Below, piece by piece: positions 21,405 through 35,100 of a DNA stretch of 64,000 nucleotides. The position numbers were made by a program, and so were the translations under genes. Each line of letters starts with the position of its first letter. The first letter of the stretch is position 1. The notes beneath the pieces are model-generated. The model worked only from the letters and a program-made list of their open reading frames with translations, did not search any database and was not told the DNA's origin. The DNA is from Colletes latitarsis (taxonomy: Eukaryota > Arthropoda > Insecta > Hymenoptera > Colletidae), in the NCBI RefSeq assembly GCF_051014445.1, contig NC_135140.1, positions 12,331,501 to 12,395,500 of the forward strand, written 5' to 3'.

Positions 21405-24349
21405 TTAAAAATCATCGATGCCGCCATCGTGAACACCAGCACGAACTTTATCCAATACTTTGTTCACAAATTCGGTTGAATGATTCGCTATTCGCACTTC
21501 TGTAACAAAAACATGTTCTATAAACAATAAAATATTGGTATAGATATAAAAGACATTAAGTCAATTCATTGAAAACATTACAAAATTCAATTTACTTTAG
21601 GCATATCTAAATTATTAAAAAAAATATAAAATAAGCAGATAAGATTTGTAAAACAATTTAACTCGCTGGAGTTAACTGTAGAGTTACTGATGACTGTAAT
21701 GTTATTTAGTATGAAGTGTATATCAGAGTTTATTTATGACAAGCGTTTCAAAGAAGCATTGGATGTTTAAAGTATCTAACGGAAGTCTAAAAGAAAATGT
21801 CTGTCCCACGTTGTCTAATAACTGTGGGGGGAAAAAAGACTCATAAATTTTGGTTTTAGTATACGAATAGTAAATTTAAAAAATGCGTATAAAAAACTTT
21901 TAAAAACATTTTGTATAATTACTCACATTTTGTACGATTTTCTAAATACTATAGTTTCTAGACAATATACTCAAATAAATAATATCTGTATCATATTTAC
22001 GTTAAAAATTTGAAATACTAACTAGTTGCCAATTTACAGCACTTTTCCATCTGTCGTGTCAATTCTTCTTGATTTTCGGGATTAGGTTCCGTTAATTTTG
22101 CAGCAAGCGTTTGTTTCGCCTGATATATACCTTGAATTAATCGTTCTGCAACAATAATTATAGATCTGTCACAAATACCTCCATTCAATTTTATCAACTA
22201 ATATACTATGATTTATTTATACCATTGCCCCCCAACATCTTTACTCTGTACTTAAAAGGAAGGAATATATTGAATTTTAAAGGAACATAACTATAATAAC
22301 GAGATATAACGTTCTTTAAATGAAAAACGGAAGAAAAATGAAGATCATTTAGTTACTGAAACTTAAATAATGTAATAAAAAAAAACTAGCTTATCTACCT
22401 ACAAAACTAACTATTAGTACTCAACTGTGCTCCTGTTCAAGGCCATGTAATTTTATTTTATTCGCCTCGTGTTGAGCTTTTTTTTTCAAGCGACACGCTC
22501 GCGAAGCAAGCTTGTTCTTTTCTTTTCGTGTTTTGGGCCTCGCCGTGAATGGTAACTCCGACACAGGTGTCATATCGTTTATAATGCGGGAAAGTTTATC
22601 CAATTCGCGACCAATACTATACAATTTACGTGGATTCGGGGTAAGGTCGTTTCCATCTCCTTTGCGCGCTTTTCCGCTGTGTTTAATTCCACGAAGAGCA
22701 CAATGCGGACTAAAAACAGGATCAGTAGCTTCGTTTAAAATATGAGGATCTTCAAGACGCGTTCTTGCAACGAGTCTCTGCCCTTTTGGTCCTTTTGCCT
22801 GTACATTGTATTGCCAAAAGTATCGTTCTTTTTTACTGTGTTTGCTATCCCGACTCGAATCCACACTACCACTTCCTACTCTGCTTCCGGTACTTTGGTC
22901 TTCGCAATCGCTGCCACCTGTGTCTACAGAAATACGTATTTGTATCGTAACTTTCGTTAGTTATTTCTGTCTTTAAACGTATGCAAATGTATTAATCTAT
23001 TGCACTTAAATTAAATAGATCATGCCTTCTATTTTTCAGACAAGAGTCAAATAATTTTTTTCCTGGTATTTTCTGTCTCAGTAAACATAAATAAACTTAC
23101 TTAACCATAAAGAATACAGACTGTTGTTTAAAATTTGACCAGTGTTATTAGCATAAAACATTACAACGATTATTTATAAACAATAAAATACCATTATCGC
23201 TACTGTAGTCATCGTAATGATCACTGTCATCGTCGCTATCTTCGTAACCTTCGTCGTGACTAAGATGATCGGTACGGTAGCATAGATCCGGGCTCAATGC
23301 TTCACCGGTGCTTAAACTACTCGTTGAACCTGCTTCGACTACACCGAGACTACCGGTGCTCAACAGATGTGGTCGTGATTCTCTACGTGTCCAGATCTGT
23401 TCTAATACCATGGTTCGAGTCGGCGCGGACATCGATAGTCTGGAAACCTTAGATTTATTGTTCGTTGTACATCCAATATCTATCTGTCCACATGTGGGTA
23501 CGTCAAAGGAGTTCTCGCAACGTCTGATTAACAATTCGTGAAGGGCGGACTGTCCATTAGGCCTATTCATCGGATGCGGAGACGTTGAAGAGCTTGCCGT
23601 TGAACTACCTTTAAAAGAATTATCTCCGTTATCTACTAAAAAATTTTAATCATTTCATCGTGTGAATTGAAATTAATTAGAAAACAATAAAAAAGTAAAG
23701 TATAAATATAATTTTGTATCAATATGTAAGTACTAAATAAAATTATATGTATTTATATATATAAACCTGCAACATTACTGGTTCCTGGACTTGGAAATGC
23801 ATTGGGACTAATTGTCTCCAAATTATCAGCAACATTGACATTTATATTTAGGTTGAATCCATGTGCAGTTATGTAAGTAGGGCAAATATTACGGTACGTC
23901 GATCCAGATTGTGGAAAACTACTTGAGGCAAAACTAGTATTGTTATCGTTGAATAATGGACCAATGGATTGAGTTGTATTAGCATCCACTTTAAACGGCT
24001 GAATCCTTTCTTCTGGTAAAAGCAGATCATCGAAGTTCAAATCACCGAGAAGCGTGTCGTCATTAGCATTCAATTCAGCAAGGGTGGGTCCTTGAATAAG
24101 ATCTGCTTTGTCCACTTGAAATATGTCGTCATCTTCCATTTTAAAAGAAACATCTAATTGATCAGAATCCATCTTAAATGGAGATTCTATGAGATCCGGT
24201 CTATTAGGCCATATCGAAGGTGCAGTCAATGGAGATGGTGAAAATTGATCATATACACCTCTGGAACTTCTGTGTCCTCCTGGTATTGGTACAGATGCCG
24301 AAGATGAACCCATTTCTTGATTAGGTTCTTGTTTTATAACATCATCCAT
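21405..24349 (-). CDS. REPTOR: REPTOR / CREBRF-type bZIP transcription factor
   Basis: Five coding exons (24349-23767, 23635-23192, 22923-22426, 22145-22023, 21499-21405) join in phase to 580 residues. The N-terminal half is acidic (MDDVIKQEPNQE, LNANDDTLLGDLNFDDLLLP), suggesting activation. A Ser/Asp-rich stretch follows (DEGYEDSDDDSDHYDDYSSD). The conserved block RYFWQYNVQAKGPKGQ and the basic region RKEKNKLASRACRLKKKAQH identify CREBRF/REPTOR. The C-terminus STEFVNKVLDKVRAGVHDGG also fits. In Drosophila REPTOR is phosphorylated by TORC1, enters the nucleus when TORC1 is low, and drives the starvation transcriptome. Two donors are less usual: CACA|GTTGAG and ACTA|GTTAGT. The start could lie further upstream, because the frame stays open to 24475, so the N-terminus is provisional. 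Confidence 0.92.
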
Positions 24350-27300
24350 TGGGCTAGTTTTGATGTTCAAGAACAACTCAATGTATCCAGATTCTCCCGT
24401 TAACAATACAATCTTAAAATTAATCGAATTGAAGATTTTACATTTAACCGTGTATGCTTTCAAGATATGATTCAAATTATTTCATATTCAACACAAAGAA
24501 AATGTATCGATTATCTTTCTTTTAGTAGATCAACTATTCTATACAAATTAAAATATCAAATTTTTGATTTTATATTGTCGAACAGTAATAAAATATATGT
24601 TAATCGCAAAAGTTTGTTATATCAAATTTAAGTAATGTCAAATGAGATGAAATATAAATTTGAAATCGTGCACACTTACAATATTTGATTTACAGTCGAA
24701 GCGAGGAAAATAATGAATTCTAAAATGACGCATATATTTGCATAGTTCTTGTTATTACAAATCAATGGAAAAGAAATCATCAATCCAAACGCTTACATAG
24801 TATAATCACTACCCCGCACATGAAATGACCATGACTTTCGTCAGCAAATATTTTTCCTAGGCGACGACATTGCTTCATAAAATTTTCTCAATTTAATCTT
24901 TGAGAAACCCAAAAAGTTTTTTCCCCCTCGTACAAAGGAAGACGTTGCAGAAAAAAAACACACGTTCCGTTTTATTTGAATATCACTTTTCTTAGCTACG
25001 CACTAAAAATCCTTACAATCCATTCGCAAAACACAGTTTGTTATTGTTTTGTCAGAAAATTTCGAGACAGTATCACTGATATTAACATAAATAGCGAATG
25101 ATCACATGACAAAAGTCGAGTACTTGGCCAATGAAAACATTTCACCAATCACGAATGAACCTTCGAGTGAAGAGTCATTTATGATTCGTGAATTTATTGA
25201 CAACCGTAACAGGACAAAATGGCAAATTCACACGATAGTACAAAACTCCGTGAAGTGTATACAAAACTATTATAAACTTTATTGCATGAACGAAAAATAT
25301 AAAACGAATAAAGAGAAAAAACAAAAAAAAAAAAAGAAAGAATACTCGACAATAGGAAAAGCAAAAATCCGAGCAAAAAGAAAAATTGTTTATTATTCGT
25401 GAGCTTTTAAAACGATACACGTGTATAATGTATATGCGTGGGTGTATCATTCGTTTAAAATAAAGATGAGCAGATGTAAATAAACAGATCATCACGTGAT
25501 CGGATCTTCATTGGTTTGATGTGACGATTGACGAAATGTTCTGGTTAAAGGTATAGTTAAGGCTAGTTTTCATGTGACGGTACAAGCCATGACTTTTATT
25601 ATCGTAGAAATTCGTGACAATTTTGTAACTGTTTTCACATTCAATTCAATGTTATGACATTTATCTAGTTATCCCGTATACATGAATTTTAAAAAGTTAT
25701 GTTACAAAGTATCGTACAAAGGCGACGCTTCCGTTGGAACCTTTGATGTTCGATACTTTCGTTCGATAATTTCCTTGATGTACCCCTTAGAGTCGATGTT
25801 ACCGATATTAGTTCTTACGTATGTGCAGAGTAAGTAAAACTTATCGACCGACGAATACCTTTTACTGAATTTCCTCATTTGAATCTAATTCACCTATAGT
25901 TGATTGCTGTGAAAGTTGCTACGGATACTGTTAAGTGTTACGTATTACGTATGCAGTCAACAACTTCATATTTATCGATTTGGCGGTCGAATTTGGAAGT
26001 TTAGTACAGCGTTTATTTTCTTGCACATTTTTCAAATTACAGATCTTCGTCTTTTTTATTACTTTTACATCGAATATATTCTATTTTTGTTCGACCGTTA
26101 TTTTGTTCATCCAAAATGGTCGGATTAATAGCAACAAACCGCGTCATTTTTGATACTTTATCTACCTCCCGGGATATCATAAAAATTAATTAATATTGAA
26201 ATTAGAAGAATCGTTAAAAGATTAACACAATGCAGAAGCTTACAGAAATCTCTGAAATTCAATCTTTGCATGATTAACCTTTAATTACTCATACGGCGCC
26301 ATTGTAATTTCAGAGATTTCTATCGTACGTGCAAATCGTGCCTGGTAACGTCATCTTCCGGTGTAGTTACCTAAACCGATCTCTATGAGATTTAGTACCA
26401 TTTGTGGAACGAAAGTCCGAAGAGTAATAACCTCTCTTTACAATGATTCCTATTTAGATAGGCAAACTTATCGTGTACTAATTTTTTTATTTACCTTTTA
26501 GAAAATGTAAAAAGAAATCAATATAAAAATCCGCAATCGCCGATCTGCGCCTTAAATAAAATCGTACTCGTGAAAAGTTTGTACGCACATTAAGAAATGA
26601 AAATGCAGATGTACTCAAACTTTTGAGCGATAGTACATGGTATGAGATGTAAGTTTATAAAAGTTTCTTTTATAACGGATGTACTTTATAACAGTTGTTC
26701 GGAACAAAAGTTGATCGTAACTTGTTTTAAAAAACTCAAGTCCAATATTATGACAATTTTCGAGGGTTGTTCCTGGACCGCGATAAGAGGAAAACGCTGA
26801 TTGCACTAAACTTCTTCGACGCGTCTGGGAGGTGCGCGAGCGCGCGCTTATCGACCAGATCCTCGTCTCTCCTCGTTTCCTCAGTGGACAACAAAGCCGG
26901 TGTATTTTACTTGAATACCAGCTAACGCCTCGAACGTCCTCCGAAGGATCTGGAAATGTCCGATCTTCGCGTGACATTCACGCGGAATCCACGAGGAAAA
27001 GAAAATCAAACGATCCGTTCTGCCTTCGCCCTAGTTCGCAGCTGATCAGATCCGGACGTTTCGTTTCGCGTTTGTAATCGGCTCGAACCGTTCGAATGGT
27101 TCGAAGGAAATCAAGTTCCACGTGTTTAGGGAACAGACATTTGACTCTCGTCGAAGGATACCAGGAGTCAGATACTCTCGGCTCGCTGGGAAACAGAGGA
27201 ACGTTGTACAGTGAACGAATTGATAATGTGACGAGTGGTGAAGTTTTCGAACTTTATCGGCCCCTACAGTGCGTTGCATAATTATACATACCACCCTTAT

Positions 27301-29113
27301 TTTCAAACGTTTCAAAGTTTTAAACGGTAATAGAAAAAGAAACAATCGCGCGGAGCAATAGAGATTAATTGAAGAATTAAAAATTTCATAAAAAAGAAAA
27401 AGAATCCTGATTTGTATTATAATTATTCGCGAACGTTAAAACGTGTTGATTTTAATATATTGATATTGCGAGAAAAGAACGCGACACGATCGAAAAAAGT
27501 GATTTTCATTTTAAAAAAGTTAATTTTTAGAAAAGTTACATAGTTCAATGGTACGAAATATTCGAATTAATTCTTTCACTGCTGACGTTGTATGATCTTG
27601 AAGATCGTAAGGTAACGCATAATTAAATGATTATCGATCTGTTATATCTATTATATAAAAAATATCTTTAGCATACATATAATTTGAACAATTTAAAGTT
27701 TCAGGCAGTTTCTCAAAAATCATTGCAGATATAGAAAAAATTTACATACACTATCATGTTGGTTATAGAAAACGACGAAACGTTTCTTTCTTTTATTTTC
27801 TCAGTATGCTCCTAATCTATGACAAAAATGATCAGTAATGACCCAAGAGCTCTGTATAAATTCAGAACTTATATAGAATCTATACATATATCGGAACTTA
27901 TGCAAGGACTAATTTAAACAGTTTCGTAACAGTTTCGAACAGAACTTTTGTCAATCGTTCGAAACAATTATTTTTGGAAGTTTGCCAAGTACTGTGGCGG
28001 ATTGGTGACGCAAAAGTCTATCGAATTCGACCTGTTTCGAATGTCAGAACGATGGGCTAGTCGCGTTTGAGCGATAAGTTTTATCACGGATGACGTAGAC
28101 GAGGGCGGACTATAGTTTTTAGTCACATTCACGATAAAATACATCGAATCAATAGCTTCGTTTCATCAAAGTACACGAAGTAGAAACCTTCCTGACGTCG
28201 CACCGAGTTGTCGAATTGAAGCGGTCATTACGTTAAAGTGTTTCAAATTGGAAGACCGCGATTGGAACGGTTCTGCCGATAAAGAGGTCATTGCCAGGCT
28301 CGCAGAAATATGACAGAAAACGTACGAGAATGAAATATATTTTTCTGAAATTAACTAACGTTTACGCTGGAAGTTCTGCGGTTAACGACAATTACATTTC
28401 TTTCCAAGAACGCCGACACCACGAGTCCGTTTATGAAAAGTCAGCTGTATACGAGGCGACGATGAAAATCTCCCATTCGATGAAAGTCTTACGATTCGTA
28501 CCGGTGTTCGAGACGTTCCAAGCATAAATGAAAGACAACCCGACCCGTTTTCGGATACATGAAACCCCGTGGGAGGACGTTTTCTCCGAATACAACTTGA
28601 TCGCGGTGGACTAAAATTGTCACGTTTTTTCTTTTAAAGATCGAAGTTGAATCTCCCATCGAAATAATTACGAACAAGGTCGGTGAATGATGGACAATTT
28701 GACGAGCTACTCGTTGACAATGTCTCCAAGCATTTCCTCCGTTTGCTTCAGGATCGTTTCGACGGCGGTTGATCGCAAAAGCGGGGGAAACACTATCGAT
28801 AGAATCAGCCGGTGAGTCCAAAGCTTTGCTTCATCGTCTGAAAATTAAATTCAACGAATTATTTACGAATTTCTGTTTCGGTAAACGAAACGTTTTCTAA
28901 ATGATTTATTTTTATCGAATTTCTAAACCGGATCGGTGCATCCTTTTTCTTTATCGTATTAAAAACATTTTATCTGCAGCTAATTTCATTCGCCAATAAT
29001 AATCGACCACATTACCTTTGTGCAAACAACGCCAAGTGCGATGTACGTGTTGAAATGTACAATACATATCTCTCAATCGCTCGAAGTTTGTTAAGAAGAC
29101 AGGTTGTACCGGT
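24350..29113. other. REPTOR / DUF229 divergent intergenic region
   Basis: A 4.8 kb region between divergently transcribed genes, likely holding both promoters and 5' noncoding exons. The segments 26.8-27.3 kb and 28.0-28.8 kb are clearly more GC-rich and CpG-containing than the surroundings, as leader exons or promoters might be. A TGACGTCG (CRE-like) site is at about 28192. Open frames here (for example 28291-28527) show no conserved protein features. Confidence 0.4.
26244..26321. repeat. 16 bp perfect inverted repeat
   Basis: AGAAATCTCTGAAATT at 26244-26259 and its exact complement AATTTCAGAGATTTCT at 26306-26321, separated by 46 bp. It could be the ends of a very small MITE or a structural hairpin. 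Confidence 0.75.
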
Positions 29114-32100
29114 ATGCGTGACAGTCGTTCGCAAAACCAGGTAAGAGATTATATTTTCTTTCATCTGCTTATCAGATAACACGTTATCCGATAACCACTA
29201 AGGCTAATTCTACGATGAAAATTTTACGATTAGTAATAGAAAACGATACAAATAGATTGGAATGCTAGAAAAAAGAAGCCTACAACACTGGAAAAAAGGA
29301 TAGATCAATTATCTACTAATGGTTACCGTGAGTTATAACATTTTCAAATGAAACGCGCCACGCGATCCATTCATTCGATCGGTTTCAAATTTTGCACAAT
29401 TTTGGATTACTAGTAGCAGTAATGAGATATCACGAATCTGAATTTATTGTTATATATATAGTACACGTAAATTCTTTATTCATTATTATAGTTAATTTTA
29501 AAAGCTCATTTATTATTATTATAATCGATATTTATTAAAAGCAAGCACCTCACGACATTGACACAAACAGTATCGGTATCAGAAAAATTCGAATTCGAAC
29601 AGATTTTCGACTAACACCGAGATGGATATGAAACAAGCTGAAACTGCAACGTTACACTGTGTTTTTTAAGCTTATGGAATAGGAATGGGAGTACAGTTAA
29701 TCCCCCTACAACGCTTTTGCAACACGATTTCATTCTAATCGATGTGTCTACTACAATTATCTATTTTTGCTTCTTAAAGAAACTTTTTACAGTAATGTTT
29801 AATCCCGTGTAACACGGCATTTTTTTTAGAACCGTGTTATATGGGGGTTTACTGTAATAATGCAAGCCACAGTATATTAGAAAAATTAAAAGAACACCAA
29901 GTAAGCAAAATGATCGTTGTGCTGATTTTACTAAAAGATATTTGAAATATGAAATGTATATCTAATTTATTTACTGATACGGTATTTTCTTTGTAGATAC
30001 CTTAAATACATATAAAAAAGCACCTGTTGTTCAGTCATGTGTTTGTCGTCGCACTTACTGGCACGTGTACGAAAAGTTTAACGCCGTTTTTCATCGAAAA
30101 CAGAATTTATCGTTATTTGATTTTTTGTTATCTGCAACAGCGCGCGGAACGGAAAACAATTAAGCAAGCGCATCTGAATCAATAATTTATTGACAGTTTA
30201 CGTGTTACTCTTCGCTATGTTTCAATTTTTCATACATATTAATCGTATGCGTACATCGTGTATTTAACTTGTTTCTTTTCAGTAATTTAGAACGCGTGAA
30301 CAGAAGAATTTTGTAGCTTCGAAGAATAGAAGTTCGCGAGAAAAACGTGGATTCGAAGATAGAATATTCGTTAGACGAATAGAAGACAAATTTTGAAACG
30401 TATTCGTGGCGGGACAGGTAAATTAGAGAACAGTTTTATAAGAAAAAAAAATATAAATCGGAACAACCGTGAATGAAACTGGTGAAATTGCAATGGTTGC
30501 GTTTCTATCGTTACCACAAATATTAACATACAGGGTGTTTGGCCACCCCTGGGAAAATTTTAGTGGGAGATTCTAGAGTCCAAAGTAAGATGAAAATCAA
30601 GAATACTAATTTGTTGATTCAGACTTCGTTAAAAAGTTATTAGCGTTTTGAGTTCCGCCTGTAAAACGGCAATTTGCGAATTTTTTTCTCGAAAGTACGT
30701 AGGATTTCGGGGGTATGTGTATTCACAAAAAATGATTGTAGTTGACTCCTGCAGCTAAAAATAATTTTTCCAGAACGATTTGAAATTTTTTTTTTTCGCC
30801 GAAAAATTTAAGCACCTACCCCCTGTCGATTTTCCTTAAAAATTCGTTTTTGATTTTTAGTAATTTTGTTTGACGCCCTACAGAAAAGTTGTCTAATACT
30901 TTTTTGTAGGTACCCATGAGCTCTACTTCAGAAAAAAGTCTCATTGGAATATATTCACAATTGTAGGAGTTATGACTGCTTGAAAATTGGACCATTTTTA
31001 TGGGGTTTTTCTCATTTTGCGGGTTCAAGGACCAACTTTTCGAATATTTTTACAATTTCTACATCTTCTATACTAAAATACGCGTCGATTGCTTTTTTAA
31101 ACATTAAAATCGTCCAATCCGTTCAGAAGTTATGACGTTTTAAAGATTCGCATGAAAATTCAGGCAGACATTTCTGGCCAGAAATGATATTTTCGGTATG
31201 GAATTTTTTTCTCCAAACTGAGTAGGATTTCGGGGGTATGTATAATGACCAAAAATGATTGTAATTGACCCCTGCAACCGAAAATAATTTTTTCAGAACG
31301 ATTTGAAATTTTATTTTTCCGTCGAAAAATCGAGTTTTCTTACAAATTCGTTTTTCATTTTTAATAAATTTGATTGGGGCTGTACGGAAAAGTTGTTTAA
31401 TACTTTTTATAGTTGTTATACGTCTATCTATCGTTGAATGATTGCGTACAAAGATATTTGGATTGGAATATAATGTGGGCTTATCATGGTATCTTTGCAA
31501 CGTGAATCGTTTCAAAAAGAAACAATTTGGATCGCGATTCAAAACACACAGCAAATTAATACACTAGCTAAAAACTAAAAATGTCAAATTGTTAGATCAC
31601 AATAGATGCAAGAAATATGTTTTTCATGTTTATGAAAAAAGTTCTTCATTTGCAACAACTGTCTTCGCTAATAATAAAATCGTTTTTAGGTGTGAAAGAA
31701 AAGTGTATTTCTAAGTCATATAAATATGTATAATATTATGTATGTTTTTTTAATGATATAAAAATTTTTAAAATTTCTTTGCATAACGCGCTTAATAAAT
31801 AATCAGTCATTTTGATTGGTCTGGTAGAAATAGGTATACATTAATTGTCGGTAATTCTAGCGTTAATTTTGCAGAATGATTATACAAAACGATCGATTCA
31901 CTGATGCGAATTATATTTTTCTATTCAGGCAGAGTTTCGTGGCGAGAGCGAAGTACTGGACGATGACAGTATTTTCCATTTCAAACATGACAGCCAGACA
32001 AACAAGGGTCGTGTTCGACTACGAAGATGGTTAATAGGCCTTCTAATCTTCCTGTTGATGTACCTGATCATCGCGAACACGTATACCTCGGATCAATACC

Positions 32101-35100
32101 GGGAAATGTGGTTTGGAAATATGGTCAACGACACTCTGTCGGGTACGTTTAATTCGAAAACTCCTATTTGCTATTTTGTTCGGAAGGAAAGTGGGAGAAA
32201 CAATGATATACAAAGACAGAAGGAATGCTGCCAGTTGAATTTTCACTGCTGAAATTTCTACTCGTACCTGACGGTTTCAACTTTGAGTAAATCACGGTGT
32301 TCTTAATAAGAAGCTTGTAAGAGCGTTAAGAACCAAAGTGTACGGCGTTCGGATCATTTCGAGGCGTTTGCAAAGTGATTTTGTCTCGATCGTATGGATC
32401 GGACCTTGGGGCGATCGTTTACAAAATAATATCGATCATAGTCGCGACAGCCCACGTGTCGTCCATGTGCAGAATATTACCGAAAATATGGCGACTTTTT
32501 TTCAGGATCGATTCATCACGCCCGTATGAATCGAAAAGTCCTTTACCATTTTGCGGTCTGAGGCTTCGTTACCGAGTTATAAGCGCTTCAAAAATTTACA
32601 GGTATGACTTCCGGCCCGCGACTGTTTTGAATCCCAGAGCACTGCTCCGAATGCACGTCCGTGGACTGGCACTAATCGACAAAACAAGAACGAATACATT
32701 TTCTTTTGCACTGATTTTAATAATTATTCGCACACCGAAGCCACACACTTTCTATGTCTTATGATTTTTAAACGTAACAATTCAAAAATGTACTTTTTCT
32801 TTGTCACATTATCGATGAACCGTAATACTTGTACGCAATGCATATGGCACGAGTTTGTGTGTGTGTGTGTTTTTTTTCCCTTGAAAAGTCACAGTTACTA
32901 CCGAGGGCGACGCGGCAATGATTTAATCAATTTATTAACAGATAAGCTAACCGCTCGAACAGCGACATTATTTTTAAACATTCAAAAAGCATACAAATTG
33001 CTTCAATGAAACAGACAAGTTTCGCGATTCTCATATATTAAATAAATAATTTGTTTTAACCATGTCCTAAAACGATGTAAATAACAAATATGCAGAATGT
33101 TCGGTCATCTCAGGGAAAAATTTTAATGGGAGATTCTAGAGGCCAAAATAAGACGAAAATCAAGAATACCAATTTGTTGATTCAGGCTTCGTTAAAAAGT
33201 TATTAACGTTTAAAGTTCCGTATGTAGAACGGCAATCTGCGAACAGCTGCGTACGCGTGATAGTGGTTCTCACTCGGTATAAGGAACTCTACTTACCGAC
33301 GTATCGACAGCCTTAGAGTTTTCTGAATGAGAACCACTATCGCGCGCACGCAGCTGTAGGCAGGTTGCCTATTTACAGGCGTAACTTTAAACGTTAATAA
33401 CTTTTTAACGAAGCTTCAATCAACAAATTGGTATTTTTGATTTTCGTCTTATTTTGGTCTCTAGAATCTCCCATTAAAATTTTTCCCAGGGGTGACCGAA
33501 CAACCTGTATATTTTCCAAAAAACATTCACATTGCTATCATTAAAAATAAATTACTAATTCGATCGTAATCAAAAATGTAATCATTTCATGATCAATGGT
33601 TATTGAATTAATTAATTATGACTGTTGATGCATCCACTGTGATTATTTCCCTTATCCATTAATCCAATGGATTATTGATTATTTAATAACCAGTATAACC
33701 AGAAAAATACTATAGGCAATTATTTACAAATAAAATGCAGATAAAATGTATACACGTGTACAGAGTGATTCAGGAACAAGGCGAACTCATCGAACATTTA
33801 TATTTTTAATTATTTTAATACACGAAAGAATAGTTTTCACTGTCTCAAGAAAAACTACCATAAGGGACCGACCCTTAAACTGACCGACAGACTTTCAAAT
33901 TCAATTACCTCGAAAACGAAGCCTCAAACGAAAACATGTTATTCTTTTCGAGATAAGAGGAACTAATCAAACTGGTTTAAGAATAAAGTAAATCGAAACG
34001 TATATATTTATTTTTCTATGTGTACAATCACCATTTAATGCAACGTATTTTTCCAAATATCCTTTCTTTCGTTCTGTTCACGAAGAAACATTCTGGTTCA
34101 CTCTGGATCCAATAGCACATAATAATCTGAACTTTGATAATTGATGAAAAATTGGAATTGTACAGATGTAATATTACAATATTGAAAATTCTATACCGTT
34201 GCAGAAAATTGAAAGTTTGCACGTTTAAACCAAAAACTCAAAGTCAGAATTTGTTTATATCCCTATTACTCGCACAATAGCGTTGTTGGAGTCGAAAACG
34301 ACTGAAACTACGCTATCCAGTTTTCGATACGAGAACAAAAGAGCATCGAAAAGACAGCTTGACGTTCGAATAAAATTAAACTGAAAAGTGAAACGCAAAT
34401 CCTCGTTTACACTCGTTTTTTTTTTGTTTTCTAGAAAATTACGTGGAACTAAAGCCTTTCTTCACGCCCGTAGCCAATTCTGGCTTCTTAGTATGGAACA
34501 GGGGTTGTCGAATTCCGGCGATGGACCCTTTTGATCCAGCAATCAAGCAGTTCATTCAAAAGGAGGAGCCCATCGTTTGCAAGAACGGAGATTATCTACC
34601 GCTGGTCGATTCGAACGACACGGCAGTGTTCGTAAATCCAGAGGCGATACACCATTTTTACAACAATTCGAAGGAAATCAACTGCTGTTGGCGTCCTTTC
34701 TGGCGATTAAAAAACAACGATAATGTTGTTGCGTCAGTAAGACTGCTTATTTTCCCGTAACAATAACTACAATTTTCGAAGCAATCGTTGCCTGAAAAAT
34801 TTCAACGCAACACTGTTATAAAGGTATCGCATAACAGATATCTCAAACCACCGGTTGAAGTTTAATATGTGACCGCAATTAACAAATTTCACTCCTCGAC
34901 ACTCTACATCCAATCAGATATCCCGTATTCGTAATTCTCGTTTATCAATTTGCAAGAATTGTGAAAGTGTAACAGAATTTTTTTAGAAGAAAACAACGAA
35001 TCGTGAGTTCTGTTAGTTTTCCTCAACTTCTTAGTGAAAAGTCCTGTCACCCATATACAATGACATCAAATATTGTTGCTTATCTCTGGTAATGAAAAAA

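Noticed and set aside
25106..25402. Lys-rich 98-codon open frame upstream of REPTOR
   Set aside because: Composition follows A-runs; no start context, splice structure or family resemblance.
28291..28821. Overlapping open frames in a GC-richer stretch
   Set aside because: Frames on both strands reflect composition. More likely leader exon or promoter DNA of the DUF229 gene.
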